Below are positions 47,390 through 56,138 of a stretch of DNA of 64,000 bases, piece after piece. The notes under the pieces are model-generated. The model had not been told where the DNA came from and made no database searches. It saw nothing but the letters and a program-made list of their open reading frames with translations. Made by a program: the position numbers and the translations under genes. The stretch's first letter is position 1. Every line of letters starts with the position of its first letter. Source of the DNA: Mesorhizobium sp. (GTDB lineage: Bacteria > Pseudomonadota > Alphaproteobacteria > Rhizobiales > Rhizobiaceae); assembly GCA_004020315.1 (NCBI GenBank), contig SAQG01000027.1, positions 1 through 64,000 of the forward strand, given 5' to 3'.

Positions 47390-48886
47390 ATGGACGCCAT
47401 GCTGAAGCCCGCCGGTACGGGCGATGTGGTTGCCGAAGAAACGCTGGATCCTGTCGACTGGGCCGAGGTGCAGGCGCTGTCGCACCGGATCGTCGACGAT
47501 GCCGTCGACTATCTGCGCGATATCCGGGAACGTCCGGTGTGGCAGGACATGCCCGAAGAGGTGAAAGCCTTCTTCGCGGGACCCCTGCCGCGGTCGCCTC
47601 AGCCGCTTGCCGAAGTCTATGGCGAGGTAGCGCGGAACGTGATGGCCTATCCGATGGGCAACATCCATCCGCGCTTCTGGTCCTGGTATATGGGATCGAG
47701 CAATTTCACCGGAGCGCTCGGCGATTTCCTGGCGGCGATCCAGGGCTCCAATCTCGGCGGCGGCAACCATGCCGCCGCGCTGATGGACAGCCAGGTCGTC
47801 GACTGGTGCAAGCAGATGATGGGCTTTCCGCAATCGGCCAGCGGCACGCTGGTCAGCGGCGGTTCGATGGCCAACATTATCGGCCTGACCGTGGCGCGCA
47901 ACGCCAGGGCAGGCATCGACGTGCGCGAGCATGGCGTTGCCGCCATCGACAAGCAACTGCGTTTCTATGGCTCGGACCAGCTTCACTCCTGCCACCGCAA
48001 GGCGATGGAGGCGCTCGGTCTCGGCAACCGGGCGCTGCGACGCATCCCGACCGATGCCGGATTGCGGATCGACATCGACGCCTTGCGAGCGGCGATCGCC
48101 GAGGACCGCCAGGCGGGTTTTCGGCCGGCCTGCGTGATCGGCACGGCAGGCACGGTGAACACCGGAGCGATCGACGATCTGCAGGCACTGGCAAAACTGG
48201 CGGCGCAAGAGGATCTCTGGTTCCATGTCGACGGATGCATCGGCGCGCTGATCGCCATCGCGCCGGAAAATTCCCATCGCGTTGCCGGCATCGAGCACGC
48301 CCACTCCATCGCGCTCGATCCGCACAAATGGCTGCACGCTCCCTTCGAGGTCGGCTGCGTGCTGATCAGGGACGCCTCGGCTCATCGCCATACGTTCGCG
48401 GTGACGCCGGAATATCTGGAATCGACCCCGCGCGGCCTCGCATCGGGCCAGTGGCTGCATGATTTTGGCCTGCAGACATCACGCGGTTTCAGGGCGCTCA
48501 AGGTATGGATGGCGCTGAAGGAGCACGGCATCGAGAAATTCGGCCGCTTGATCGACCAGAACATCGCACAGGGTCACACGCTCGGCGCGCTTATCGAGGC
48601 CGAACCGCTGCTGGAACTGATCGCGCCCCCGAACATCAATATCGTCTGTTTTCGCTACCGCGGCGATGGGCTGGCGGGAGAGCGGCAGAAGGCGGTCAAC
48701 ACCGAGATCATGCTGAGGCTGCAGGAAGACGGCATCGCGGCCCTTTCGGACACGACGGTGCACGGCCAGCATTGCCTGCGGGTGGCGATCAACAACCACC
48801 GCACCCGGCGCGAGGACCTGGACCTGCTGGTGCGGGAAACAGTGCGCCTCGGGCAGGAGATTTCAAGGCTTGGCGTCGCCGGCTAG
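47390..48886 (+). CDS. Group II PLP-dependent amino-acid decarboxylase
   Basis: The 498-residue protein has the decarboxylase pattern: SGTLVSGGSMANIIGL near 151, the stacking histidine in SDQLHSCHRKA (H199), the cofactor aspartate in WFHVDGCIGA (D281), and the Schiff-base lysine K313 in DPHKWLHAPFEVGCVL. It removes CO2 from an amino acid, possibly the product of the adjacent CysK-like enzyme. It resembles aromatic/glutamate/cysteine-sulfinate decarboxylases without a decisive match. Confidence 0.9.
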   Translation: MDAMLKPAGTGDVVAEETLDPVDWAEVQALSHRIVDDAVDYLRDIRERPVWQDMPEEVKAFFAGPLPRSPQPLAEVYGEVARNVMAYPMGNIHPRFWSWYMGSSNFTGALGDFLAAIQGSNLGGGNHAAALMDSQVVDWCKQMMGFPQSASGTLVSGGSMANIIGLTVARNARAGIDVREHGVAAIDKQLRFYGSDQLHSCHRKAMEALGLGNRALRRIPTDAGLRIDIDALRAAIAEDRQAGFRPACVIGTAGTVNTGAIDDLQALAKLAAQEDLWFHVDGCIGALIAIAPENSHRVAGIEHAHSIALDPHKWLHAPFEVGCVLIRDASAHRHTFAVTPEYLESTPRGLASGQWLHDFGLQTSRGFRALKVWMALKEHGIEKFGRLIDQNIAQGHTLGALIEAEPLLELIAPPNINIVCFRYRGDGLAGERQKAVNTEIMLRLQEDGIAALSDTTVHGQHCLRVAINNHRTRREDLDLLVRETVRLGQEISRLGVAG

Positions 48887-48962
48887 TCCCTCTGCACAGA
48901 GGGTGTGACCTTGTGGAGAGCCTGAAAGGGGCTGTGGCGATCGCTGCCATCGCGCGGCCCTC

Positions 48963-49108
48963 CCTTCTCCCCCTGTGGGAGAAGGTGGCCGAGCGAAGCT
49001 CGGTCGGATGAGGGGTGTTCCAGCTTGGCACCGACAGCACTCCGGCCAGCACCCCTCAACCGTCTTGGCGCTACGCGCCAATCCACCTTCTCCCACAAGG
49101 GGAGAAGG
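48963..49108. repeat. Inverted-repeat element (MITE-like)
   Basis: The ends CCTTCTCCCC and GGGGAGAAGG are inverted, and inner arms also match (GTGGGAGAAGGTGG). Length about 146 bases, like the elements at 14.0, 51.0 and 54.6 kb but a different sequence. It fills the gap between the decarboxylase and the binding-protein gene, which are convergent. Confidence 0.85.
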
Positions 49109-49120
49109 AAAGACCCGCGA

Positions 49121-50767
49121 TCACGCCTCAAGCCAGACCTTCTCGAAATGCTGCTCCAGCGACTGGTGCTGCTCGCAACCATGCACGCCCTTGCGGAACG
49201 TGCGGTAGACGGAGCGCCAATACGGCTGGATGATGATGCCGGCGTCGCGCAGATTCTGCTCGATCTTGGCCATGATCTCCTTGCGTGCACCGGCGTCGGG
49301 CGTGGCCAGCGCCTTGTCGAGCAAGGCGTCGAACTCCGGATTGGCATAGGCGCTCTCGTTCCAGGCGGCGCCGGACTTATAAGCCAGAGCCAGCACCTGG
49401 ACGCCGAGCGGCCGGCCGAGCCATTCGGTGCAGGAGAAAGGATATTTGCTCCAGTCGTTCCAGAACGTCGCCGCCGGCAGCACGGTGCGTTTGACCTTCA
49501 GTCCGGCGTCGCGCATCTGCGCGGCGATGGCGTCGCCGGTGTTCTTCTGCCAGTCGACATCGACCGAGATGAGCTCGTATTCATGGTCGGACTTGCCGGC
49601 CTCGGCAAGCAGCGCCTTGGCTTCGTCAACGTTGCGGACGGCCGGGCCGATGTCGGCGTATTCGGGGTGCATTGGGCCGACATGGTGGTTCTCGGCCGGC
49701 TTGCCGCGGTCGTCCATGCCGATCTTCAGGATTGCGGCGTTGTCGACGGCGAGCTGGGCGGCGCGCCGCACCCTGATGTCGTCATAGGGCGGATTGCCGA
49801 CGTTGAAGCGCGCGACGATCGTCGAGCCGGTGGCAAGCTCCGAATTGCTCAGATCCATGGCGTCGGTCTGCGAAACCGTATCGGCGGCGGTTTCATGGTT
49901 GGTGTCGATCTCGCCCGATTCAAAAGCCGAGAACATGGCATTGGGATCGGAGCCGTAGTCGACCCATTGGATGCCGTCGAGCCAGAAGTCGCCTTTCCAC
50001 CACGGCTTGTCCTTGCGGCGGACCTCGGCGCCGACCTCGGCGTCCCATGCCACCAGTTCGCAAGGTCCTGACGTGATCGCCAGCGCCTTCAGCGGATCGC
50101 CCTCCCCGTCGTAGCTGCGATGCATGATCAGCGCCGGATAGTCGGTCATGCCGGCAATCAGCGAAATGTCGGGCTTCGGCAGATTGAGCCGGACGGTAAA
50201 GTCGTCGACACGCTCGATACCGCCGTCGATGGGTTTCTTGGTGGCGGCGTCGACCAGCGCCCCCATCCGCTCGGCGACCGAGTTGCCGGGAACGCCGGCA
50301 TCGCACCAGCGCGTCAGGTTGTGGACGATGTCGTCGGCGTTGAAGGTGTCGCCGTTCGACCAGGTGATGCCCTTGCGGACGTGCAGCGTCAGCACGCGCG
50401 CGTCGTCGCTGGTCTCCCAGCTCTCGAGCAGCCACGGCTCAAAGGTGAAATCGCGGTTCCAGCGCACCAGATATTCGTTGCACTGGCGGGCAACGTTGGA
50501 CATTTCGACACCGTCGAAGGTGCGCGGGTCCTTCCAGCCCTTGACGTTCATGGCGACGCGCAAGACGCCGCCGCGCTTCGGCTCCTGCGCCCTGGCCGGG
50601 GAGGGCGCAAGGCCGCCCAGCGCCAGCGCGCCGGCGGCGCTGACGCCGAGCGCAGCCATGGTGGCGAGGTATTCGCGCCTATTCATGCTGCCTTTCTTGA
50701 AGCCGTCGGCGACGGGCCCAGCCTGCGGATGCAGTTTTCGGTCGGTCAGCATGAATTTCATCGTCAT
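49121..50767 (-). CDS. ABC transporter solute-binding protein, peptide/opine family 5
   Basis: The 548-residue protein has a Tat-like signal with the twin arginine in MNRREYLATMAALGVSAAGAL preceded by a 26-residue leader, and cleavage near ARAQE. The body shows GGVLRVAMNVKGWKDPRTFDG, NEYLVRW, and family 5 features. It would bind a peptide or similar compound in the periplasm. No permease or ATPase genes are adjacent, so its partners are elsewhere. GGGAGG stands close to the first ATG. Confidence 0.88.
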   Translation of the reverse strand: MTMKFMLTDRKLHPQAGPVADGFKKGSMNRREYLATMAALGVSAAGALALGGLAPSPARAQEPKRGGVLRVAMNVKGWKDPRTFDGVEMSNVARQCNEYLVRWNRDFTFEPWLLESWETSDDARVLTLHVRKGITWSNGDTFNADDIVHNLTRWCDAGVPGNSVAERMGALVDAATKKPIDGGIERVDDFTVRLNLPKPDISLIAGMTDYPALIMHRSYDGEGDPLKALAITSGPCELVAWDAEVGAEVRRKDKPWWKGDFWLDGIQWVDYGSDPNAMFSAFESGEIDTNHETAADTVSQTDAMDLSNSELATGSTIVARFNVGNPPYDDIRVRRAAQLAVDNAAILKIGMDDRGKPAENHHVGPMHPEYADIGPAVRNVDEAKALLAEAGKSDHEYELISVDVDWQKNTGDAIAAQMRDAGLKVKRTVLPAATFWNDWSKYPFSCTEWLGRPLGVQVLALAYKSGAAWNESAYANPEFDALLDKALATPDAGARKEIMAKIEQNLRDAGIIIQPYWRSVYRTFRKGVHGCEQHQSLEQHFEKVWLEA

Positions 50768-50969
50768 ATCCTCCCTGTCGGCGCCCGGCCGACCGCTTCG
50801 CGGGGGCGGATGCGGTCGGCCGAGCGCGCCTTTGGCCATAGGCGATGATAGTGCGGGTTTCACGGGCGAAGTGTTCGGGTTTCCGCAGTTGTTGTGCGCT
50901 GTTCCGCATGAGGTGGAGAGTGGGCTTGCGCTGCAGCAGTGCAGAACCTTTCTTGACGCCGGCGGGACA

Positions 50970-51125
50970 GCGCCCCCCTGTCCTGCCGGACATCTCCCCC
51001 ACTTGTGGGAGATCGGCTGTCATTCCGGTTTTCGCCAATCTTCAAAATTGCAGCAGGAGCGCAGCGCCGAAGCTGCCAATCTCCCCCCTCATGGGGGAGA
51101 TGGTCGGCAGGCCAGAGGGGGGCGC
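50970..51125. repeat. Inverted-repeat element, copy A
   Basis: The ends GCGCCCCCCT and AGGGGGGCGC are inverted, with inner arms CCGGACATCTCCCCC and their near complement, about 156 bases long. The interior is similar, in reverse orientation, to copy B at 54.6 kb, so the two flank the hydrolase-to-M24 gene block. Confidence 0.85.
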
Positions 51126-51213
51126 GAAAGATCGCCAGCCTTTGGGTTAACCTGATTCCGAGTGGCCGGTGCGTTTCCCCGCGACGACGCGGTGATGCTG
51201 CGGAACAGCCTCC

Positions 51214-52191
51214 CTACAACCAGTCGCCCTTGCCGAGCGTGGCGATGGCGGCGACGATACGGGTGAAGGCCTCGCCGGCCCGCGGCACGGTTTTGCGGGC
51301 GCGCAGGAAACTGTGCACGAGGCGCGGCTCTTCGTACCACCAGGCGCGGCCGCCGGCGGCAAGGATGCGGTCGCGATAGGCTTCGCCGTCCGACGACAGC
51401 GGGTCGCATTGCGCTGATACGATGACCGTCGGCGGCAGGCCGGAGAAGTCAGTGTCGCGCAGCGGCGAGAAGGTCGGGTCGTCTGGTGACTGTGCCTTGC
51501 CGGAGCGGACCTGGCGATAGAATTCGATGTCGCTGAGCGTCAGCAGCGGCGCCTCGGCGTGCTCGACATAGGAGCCGGCGCTCTTGTCACCGCCCAGCTC
51601 GGGATAGATCAGCACCTGGCCGATCGCGGGGCGAGGGTGGCGGCGCGCCGCATGCGCCACCCCAGCGGCGAGATTGCCGCCGGCGCTCTCGCCGCACAGC
51701 ACGATCGGCAACCCGCTTGTCGACGCCGCCCATTCGAACACCGCCAGCGCATCGTCGAAGGCGGCCGGATGCAGATGTTCGGGCGCCAGCCGGTAGTCAG
51801 CGGACAGCACGGCAAAGCCGGTGCCGGCGCAGATCTCGGCGCAGATGTCGTCATGGCTGTCGAGCCCGCCAAGCACGAAGCCGCCGCCGTGATAGTAGAC
51901 GACCATCGCCTGCGGCGCCTTGCCCGCCAGCTGGTAGCGCCGGATCGGGATCGCATGGCCGCTGGCGGCAACCGTGCCGTCGCTGGTCTCGACAACTGCG
52001 GGATAACCGGCGTGGAACGCTCTGCACATCGCGTCGTAGACCGCCCGCTGCTTGTCGACCGGCAGGTCCATGTCGGGCGGATACCATGCATTGACCCGGT
52101 CGATATGGGCCCACAGCGCCGGATCGAGCAGCGTCGCGTATTGCCCCCGTTTTGCCGTCTCGGGCTTGTCGGCGTCACTGACCATCGCCAT
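51214..52191 (-). CDS. Alpha/beta hydrolase (HSL-type esterase)
   Basis: The 325-residue protein has the HSL oxyanion motif HGGGF (101-105), the nucleophile elbow GESAGG (S169), an aspartate in SAQCDPLSSDG and a histidine in RLVHSFL. It probably hydrolyses a carboxylic ester or amide. Start at MAMVSDAD is supported by GGTGGGGA. The gap to the next gene is 28 bases, so an operon with the isochorismatase-like gene is likely. Confidence 0.9.
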   Translation of the reverse strand: MAMVSDADKPETAKRGQYATLLDPALWAHIDRVNAWYPPDMDLPVDKQRAVYDAMCRAFHAGYPAVVETSDGTVAASGHAIPIRRYQLAGKAPQAMVVYYHGGGFVLGGLDSHDDICAEICAGTGFAVLSADYRLAPEHLHPAAFDDALAVFEWAASTSGLPIVLCGESAGGNLAAGVAHAARRHPRPAIGQVLIYPELGGDKSAGSYVEHAEAPLLTLSDIEFYRQVRSGKAQSPDDPTFSPLRDTDFSGLPPTVIVSAQCDPLSSDGEAYRDRILAAGGRAWWYEEPRLVHSFLRARKTVPRAGEAFTRIVAAIATLGKGDWL

Positions 52192-52219
52192 TCGGTCCCC
52201 ACCAAATCCGCTGGAAGCG

Positions 52220-52900
52220 TCAGAGCTCGTCGTAGAGCCGGGCCGCATTTTCATAGGTGAAGCGCAAAGGCACGGAACCCTGGACCTGCCATGCATCGAC
52301 CGTCTCGCCTGCCATCAGCCGGCAGGCGCCGTCGGTGGTGGTGACGGCGCCACCATAGAGCCGGTTGGCAAGGTTGAGGATGGCCGTCTGGTGCATCGCC
52401 GTGCTGCCGCTGCCGCAGGCATCCTTGACCAAAAGCACGCGAAAGCCGAGTGATACCGCATCCCTGACCGTGGCATCGATGCAGGCCTCGGTCCACACGC
52501 CGGCAACGACCAGCCACTCGATCCCTTCGGCCTTGAGCCGGCCGGCCGCAGGACCCGCGCCGAAGGCGCTGGCCTCAGTCTTGACCAGCATCATCTCGCC
52601 GGGGACCGGCGCCACTTCCGGACAGATCGCGGTCAGTGGATCGTCCTTGTCGGAGAAAGCCGACCTGCCATTCGCATCGACCGGATGGAAGCGCCGCGCC
52701 TCCCTGGTGAGATCGACGATGTAGGCCGAATGGTAGAGCAGCACATCGTTGGCCCGCGCCGTTGCCTGCAGGCGCTGGACGTTGGCAAGGATGCCGGCAA
52801 AACCCTCGACCAGGTAACGCTTGTCCTGCCGATGCTCCTCCTGGAGGTCGACGAACACCGCGGCCACCGTGCCGCGCTCGACCGAGACCGGGCTTTTCAT
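52220..52900 (-). CDS. Isochorismatase-like cysteine hydrolase
   Basis: The 226-residue protein has the triad of this family: D18 in FVDLQEEH, K107 in LVKTEASAF and C140 in VWTEACIDATV. Such enzymes hydrolyse amides such as nicotinamide, N-carbamoylsarcosine or biuret. The substrate is unknown; linkage to an M24 enzyme and a binding protein suggests a nitrogenous compound. It is the gene after the M24 gene, separated by a paired palindromic repeat. Confidence 0.9.
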   Translation of the reverse strand: MKSPVSVERGTVAAVFVDLQEEHRQDKRYLVEGFAGILANVQRLQATARANDVLLYHSAYIVDLTREARRFHPVDANGRSAFSDKDDPLTAICPEVAPVPGEMMLVKTEASAFGAGPAAGRLKAEGIEWLVVAGVWTEACIDATVRDAVSLGFRVLLVKDACGSGSTAMHQTAILNLANRLYGGAVTTTDGACRLMAGETVDAWQVQGSVPLRFTYENAARLYDEL

Positions 52901-52916
52901 GCGGATACCTGTACTT

Positions 52917-53099
52917 CGTCATTCCAGGGCGAAGCAGCCGCGAAGCGGCGTCGCGAAGACCCTGGAATCCATGCCGTTACCTCTAGCGAAGAATGCAACG
53001 GAACAGAGTTCTGCACTGTCTCGAAGCCTAGATGTAACGGTATGGATCCTAGGGTCTGCGCCGCGTCGCTATGCTCCTTGCTCCGCCCTAGGATGACGG
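52917..53099. repeat. Paired palindromic repeats
   Basis: Two palindromes about 60 bases apart. The first has arms ATTCCAGGG and CCCTGGAAT; the second has GGATCCTAGGG and CCCTAGGATGACG around TCTGCGCCGCG. The same pair, in the same order, occurs at 60.2-60.4 kb, and a single one at 37.2 kb. Confidence 0.85.
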
Positions 53100-53168
53100 A
53101 AGCATGAGCGCTGCGGCTAGTCCCGAAGGTTTGCGATACCGCACCGCGACCAGTGGTGGATGCTAGGG

Positions 53169-54473
53169 TCAAACCTGTTTCTCCAGAAAATCGTCCTCAT
53201 AGGGAAAGCGCGACAGAAGCTCGGTGCCGGTCTCGGTGACCAGGATCTCGTCCTCGAGCTTGACGCCCTCGCGGCCGCCTTTCTCGCCGATATAGCTCTC
53301 GACGCTGACCACCATGCCGGGCACGACAAAACCGTCGCGGCCATAGGTCTCGTAATCCATGGCATGCGCGATGAATGGCGTCTCGCCATGCATGCCGACG
53401 CCGTGCATCACCGACGTGTAGCGCTGGTCGACGAAGCGGTCCGGGATCTTCCAGGCCTTCTCGGCAATCTCGCGAAACGCCATGCCGGGTTTCACGATCG
53501 AGATGTTGTGCTGAACCTGGTCGTGGGCCATGCGGTAGAGCGACTTCTGATAATCGGTTGGCTTGCCCGGCCCGCAGCGGAAGGTGCGCGAGAAGTCCGA
53601 ATAATAGCCGTAACAGCCGATCGTATCGGTATCCAGCGCCAAAAGTTCGCCCGGCCTGATCTTGCGGCCGCTCGCCTCGTTGAACCACGGGTTGGTGCGC
53701 TGGCCCGAGGTCAGGAGCCGGGTTTCGATGAACTCGCCGCCTTGGCGGATCACCTCGTGATACATGATGGCGAACAGGTCGTTTTCGGACACGCCGGGCT
53801 TGATCGCCTCGCGCACCGCATAGACGGCGGCCTCGGCGCCGGCCATCGACACCTGCAGGCATTTTACTTCTTCGGGCGTCTTGACCGCCCGCACGGCGAG
53901 AATTTCGCCCTGGCAATCCCGGACCTCGCAGCCGCGCTTTTCCAGCGCCAGCGCCTGCAGATGGCCGCAGCGGTCGAGCCCGAGCTTCATCGAGCCGCCG
54001 CCATGCGCCTTGAGCAGTTCGGCGATCTCGTCGGCGAAGGGACCTGCGGTTTCGTCATCGCGGCCCGACACCGAGGACCAGACCAGCTTGGAGGGACGCG
54101 CCTCGTCGATCGTGTCGAGCACCATCGAGACATGGTAGCTCTGCGGGTATTCGAACAGCACGATCGGCCCTTCGGTCGGGATGAAGAAGTAGCGCGTCGA
54201 GTTGCGCAGGAAATAGCCGAACATGTTGCGCGAGCCGGTGGCGTAGCGCTGGTTATAGGGATCGAACAGCACGACGGCGCCATAGCCGGCCTCGCGCATC
54301 CAGGCGCGCAGCTTCGCCAACCTGCCCCTGCGCAGCGCGTCGGCGTCGATGAAGGACGGCTCGGTGTCGGACAGCCACATGCCGCCGGCCGGGTCGGCCG
54401 CCGCCGGGTGGCGCATGCGGTCTTTGAAGTCGACATCCTCGGTGCTGTCGGGGTCGAACACGACAATGCTCAT
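53169..54473 (-). CDS. M24 metallopeptidase-fold enzyme, DddP/creatinase-like
   Basis: The 434-residue protein has a creatinase N-terminal domain and a pita-bread domain with ligands D281, D283, D293, H357, E392 and E407. The spacing equals that recalled for the DMSP lyase DddP. Motifs are GGEFIETRLLTSGQRTNPWF and LALDTDTIGCYGYYSDFSR. The position of DddP's catalytic aspartate, six residues after the histidine, is glycine here, so DMSP lyase activity is doubtful; hydrolysis of another small substrate is likelier. GGAGG supports the MSIVVFDP start. Confidence 0.82.
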   Translation of the reverse strand: MSIVVFDPDSTEDVDFKDRMRHPAAADPAGGMWLSDTEPSFIDADALRRGRLAKLRAWMREAGYGAVVLFDPYNQRYATGSRNMFGYFLRNSTRYFFIPTEGPIVLFEYPQSYHVSMVLDTIDEARPSKLVWSSVSGRDDETAGPFADEIAELLKAHGGGSMKLGLDRCGHLQALALEKRGCEVRDCQGEILAVRAVKTPEEVKCLQVSMAGAEAAVYAVREAIKPGVSENDLFAIMYHEVIRQGGEFIETRLLTSGQRTNPWFNEASGRKIRPGELLALDTDTIGCYGYYSDFSRTFRCGPGKPTDYQKSLYRMAHDQVQHNISIVKPGMAFREIAEKAWKIPDRFVDQRYTSVMHGVGMHGETPFIAHAMDYETYGRDGFVVPGMVVSVESYIGEKGGREGVKLEDEILVTETGTELLSRFPYEDDFLEKQV

Positions 54474-54583
54474 GGGTGCCTCCTGGAAGCGGGGAAGATG
54501 CGCCATGGCTTGCGCAGAGGCTGTGCGGAATCCCGCAGGTGTTGTGCCGGATGCCGCTTGGGGCCGTTACGTGGCGCTCTACG

Positions 54584-54743
54584 GCGCCCCCCTCTGTCCT
54601 GCCGGACATCTCCCCCACAAGGAGGGAGATTGGCAGCTTCGGCGCTCCGCTCATTCCTGCAACGTTGGCGATTGGCGAAATCAGCGGTGACAGCCGATCT
54701 CCCCCCAAGTGGGGGAGATGGCCGGCAGGCCAGAGGGGGGCGC
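54584..54743. repeat. Inverted-repeat element, copy B
   Basis: The ends GCGCCCCCCT and AGGGGGGCGC are inverted, as in copy A at 51.0 kb. The interior runs in the opposite sense to copy A (shared GAAGCTGCCAATC against GATTGGCAGCTTC). It lies between the M24 and GlxA-type genes. Confidence 0.85.
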
Positions 54744-54782
54744 TGTCCCGCCGTCGTTGCGCCGCGTCAGCGCGCAGACGCC

Positions 54783-55760
54783 CTAATGCCTGCGCGCCAC
54801 CTTCGGCGCATGGCCGTGCTCTTCGCGAAACGCGCGGGCGAAGCTCGACATCGAGGCGAAGCCGCAGGCAAGCGCCACGTCGCGCACCATCAGCGTCGAA
54901 TGCGCCAGCAGGTCGGCGGCGCGCTTCAGCCGCAGGCGGCGGTAGTAGCCGTTGGGCGAGATGCTGAGTTCGGAGCGGAAGTTTCGTTCGAGCTTGTCGG
55001 AGGACACGCCGAGCTGCTCCGCCAGCTCCGCCATGCCCAGCCGTTCCTCCACCGCATCCTCCATGATGGCGATCGCCGACAGCACCAACTCGTTCTGGAC
55101 GCCGGTGCGCAAGCGCAGCGGCATCAGCTTGCGGTCGACGCTGGAGCGCAGCGGGCTGTGCACGAACCATTCGGCGACGCCGGCCGCGAGCTCGGCGCCA
55201 TAGTCTGATGTGATGATCTCCAGCATCATGTCGAGGCTGCCGACGCCGCCGGCGGAAGTGAAGCGCTTGCGGTCGATGACGTAGAGATCGCGCCTCAGTT
55301 CTATGTCCGGAAACGCTTCGGTGAACGCCGCCTGGCTGGTCCAGTGCAAGGTGCAGGCATGGCCGTCGAGCAAGCCGGCCCGCGCCAGGAAGAAGGCGGC
55401 ATCCGCCACCGCGCCGATATGGGCACCGCCGCGCAGGCTCCTGCGGATCCAGGTCACGGCATCGTCGGCGACAAGATGATCGGCATTGCCGCCCGAGCAG
55501 ACGACGATGCGATCGACTTTCGGCGCCTCCCCGGCAAAAAAGCCGGGCTGGATGACGACGCCATTCGAGGCCGCGACCGAGCCTTCGGCGGCGCCGACGA
55601 TGATCCAGCGGTAGCAGTCTTTCTTGGCCAGCACGTTGGCGGCGCGCAACGGCTCGATGACGGAGCTGAACGCCATCATCGGAAAGCCGGGGAAGACGAG
55701 GACGGCGAAGGTGAGGGGGGTGTCGGTAGGCTTCGATGGGTCGTCAGGACAAGTGGTCAT
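54783..55760 (-). CDS. GlxA-type AraC family regulator
   Basis: The 325-residue protein has a DJ-1/GATase-like N-terminal domain (FAVLVFPGFPMMAFSSVIEPLRAAN to about 190) with the usual cysteine replaced (VCSGGNADHL), and a C-terminal AraC double helix-turn-helix (LGVSSDKLERNFRSELSIS; VRDVALACGFASMSSFARAFREEHGHAP). Members such as GbdR or CdhR sense amino acid derivatives and activate catabolism. It lies upstream of the M24 gene on the same strand, so it may activate the cluster. Confidence 0.88.
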   Translation of the reverse strand: MTTCPDDPSKPTDTPLTFAVLVFPGFPMMAFSSVIEPLRAANVLAKKDCYRWIIVGAAEGSVAASNGVVIQPGFFAGEAPKVDRIVVCSGGNADHLVADDAVTWIRRSLRGGAHIGAVADAAFFLARAGLLDGHACTLHWTSQAAFTEAFPDIELRRDLYVIDRKRFTSAGGVGSLDMMLEIITSDYGAELAAGVAEWFVHSPLRSSVDRKLMPLRLRTGVQNELVLSAIAIMEDAVEERLGMAELAEQLGVSSDKLERNFRSELSISPNGYYRRLRLKRAADLLAHSTLMVRDVALACGFASMSSFARAFREEHGHAPKVARRH

Positions 55761-55960
55761 GGGGTGCTCGTCGGCAATTGCAGGGAGCCACAATTCTGCC
55801 AGACGCGGCCGAGGTCAACAGGCATGGCCGTACTCGCCCTGGTTCTCGCCGGAGATCGAATCTCGCCCCCTTCAGCGGCAAGCGATAAGCGGCCAACCGC
55901 GAACAACAGCAGGAATTTTCTGCGGCTGGGTTTTGGCCGAACATTTGTTGAGGAAATTTC

Positions 55961-56065
55961 ATGGATATTGCCGATAAGCACTATTTAGATAGGCTGGCGG
56001 CATTCGCAGCCGGGACGCCGGCCGCTGCTATGGTGATCCTGGCGTTCTGGCTGTTTGCCGAGTAG
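55961..56065 (+). CDS. Possible single-pass membrane peptide, 34 aa
   Basis: A GAGGAA site lies eight bases before the ATG. The peptide is MDIADKHYLDRLAAFAAGTP then AAAMVILAFWLFAE: a charged head and one 14-residue hydrophobic helix. It is too short to search by eye. It lies in the otherwise empty gap between the GlxA-type gene and the zinc-ribbon gene. Confidence 0.35.
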   Translation: MDIADKHYLDRLAAFAAGTPAAAMVILAFWLFAE

Positions 56066-56138
56066 GCCTCCTGAACGCGTTCCCAAATAGCGGCTGGTCA
56101 GGGGGCGGACACTAACTCGCGAGATACGGGGGCGGCAG

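Noticed and set aside
45859..47400. A 513-residue minus-strand reading
   Set aside because: Overlaps the CysK-like gene and the 5' part of the SARP-like gene in another frame; shadow reading.
53160..55208. A 682-residue plus-strand reading
   Set aside because: Antisense to the M24 and GlxA-type genes, running through a repeat; no domain pattern.
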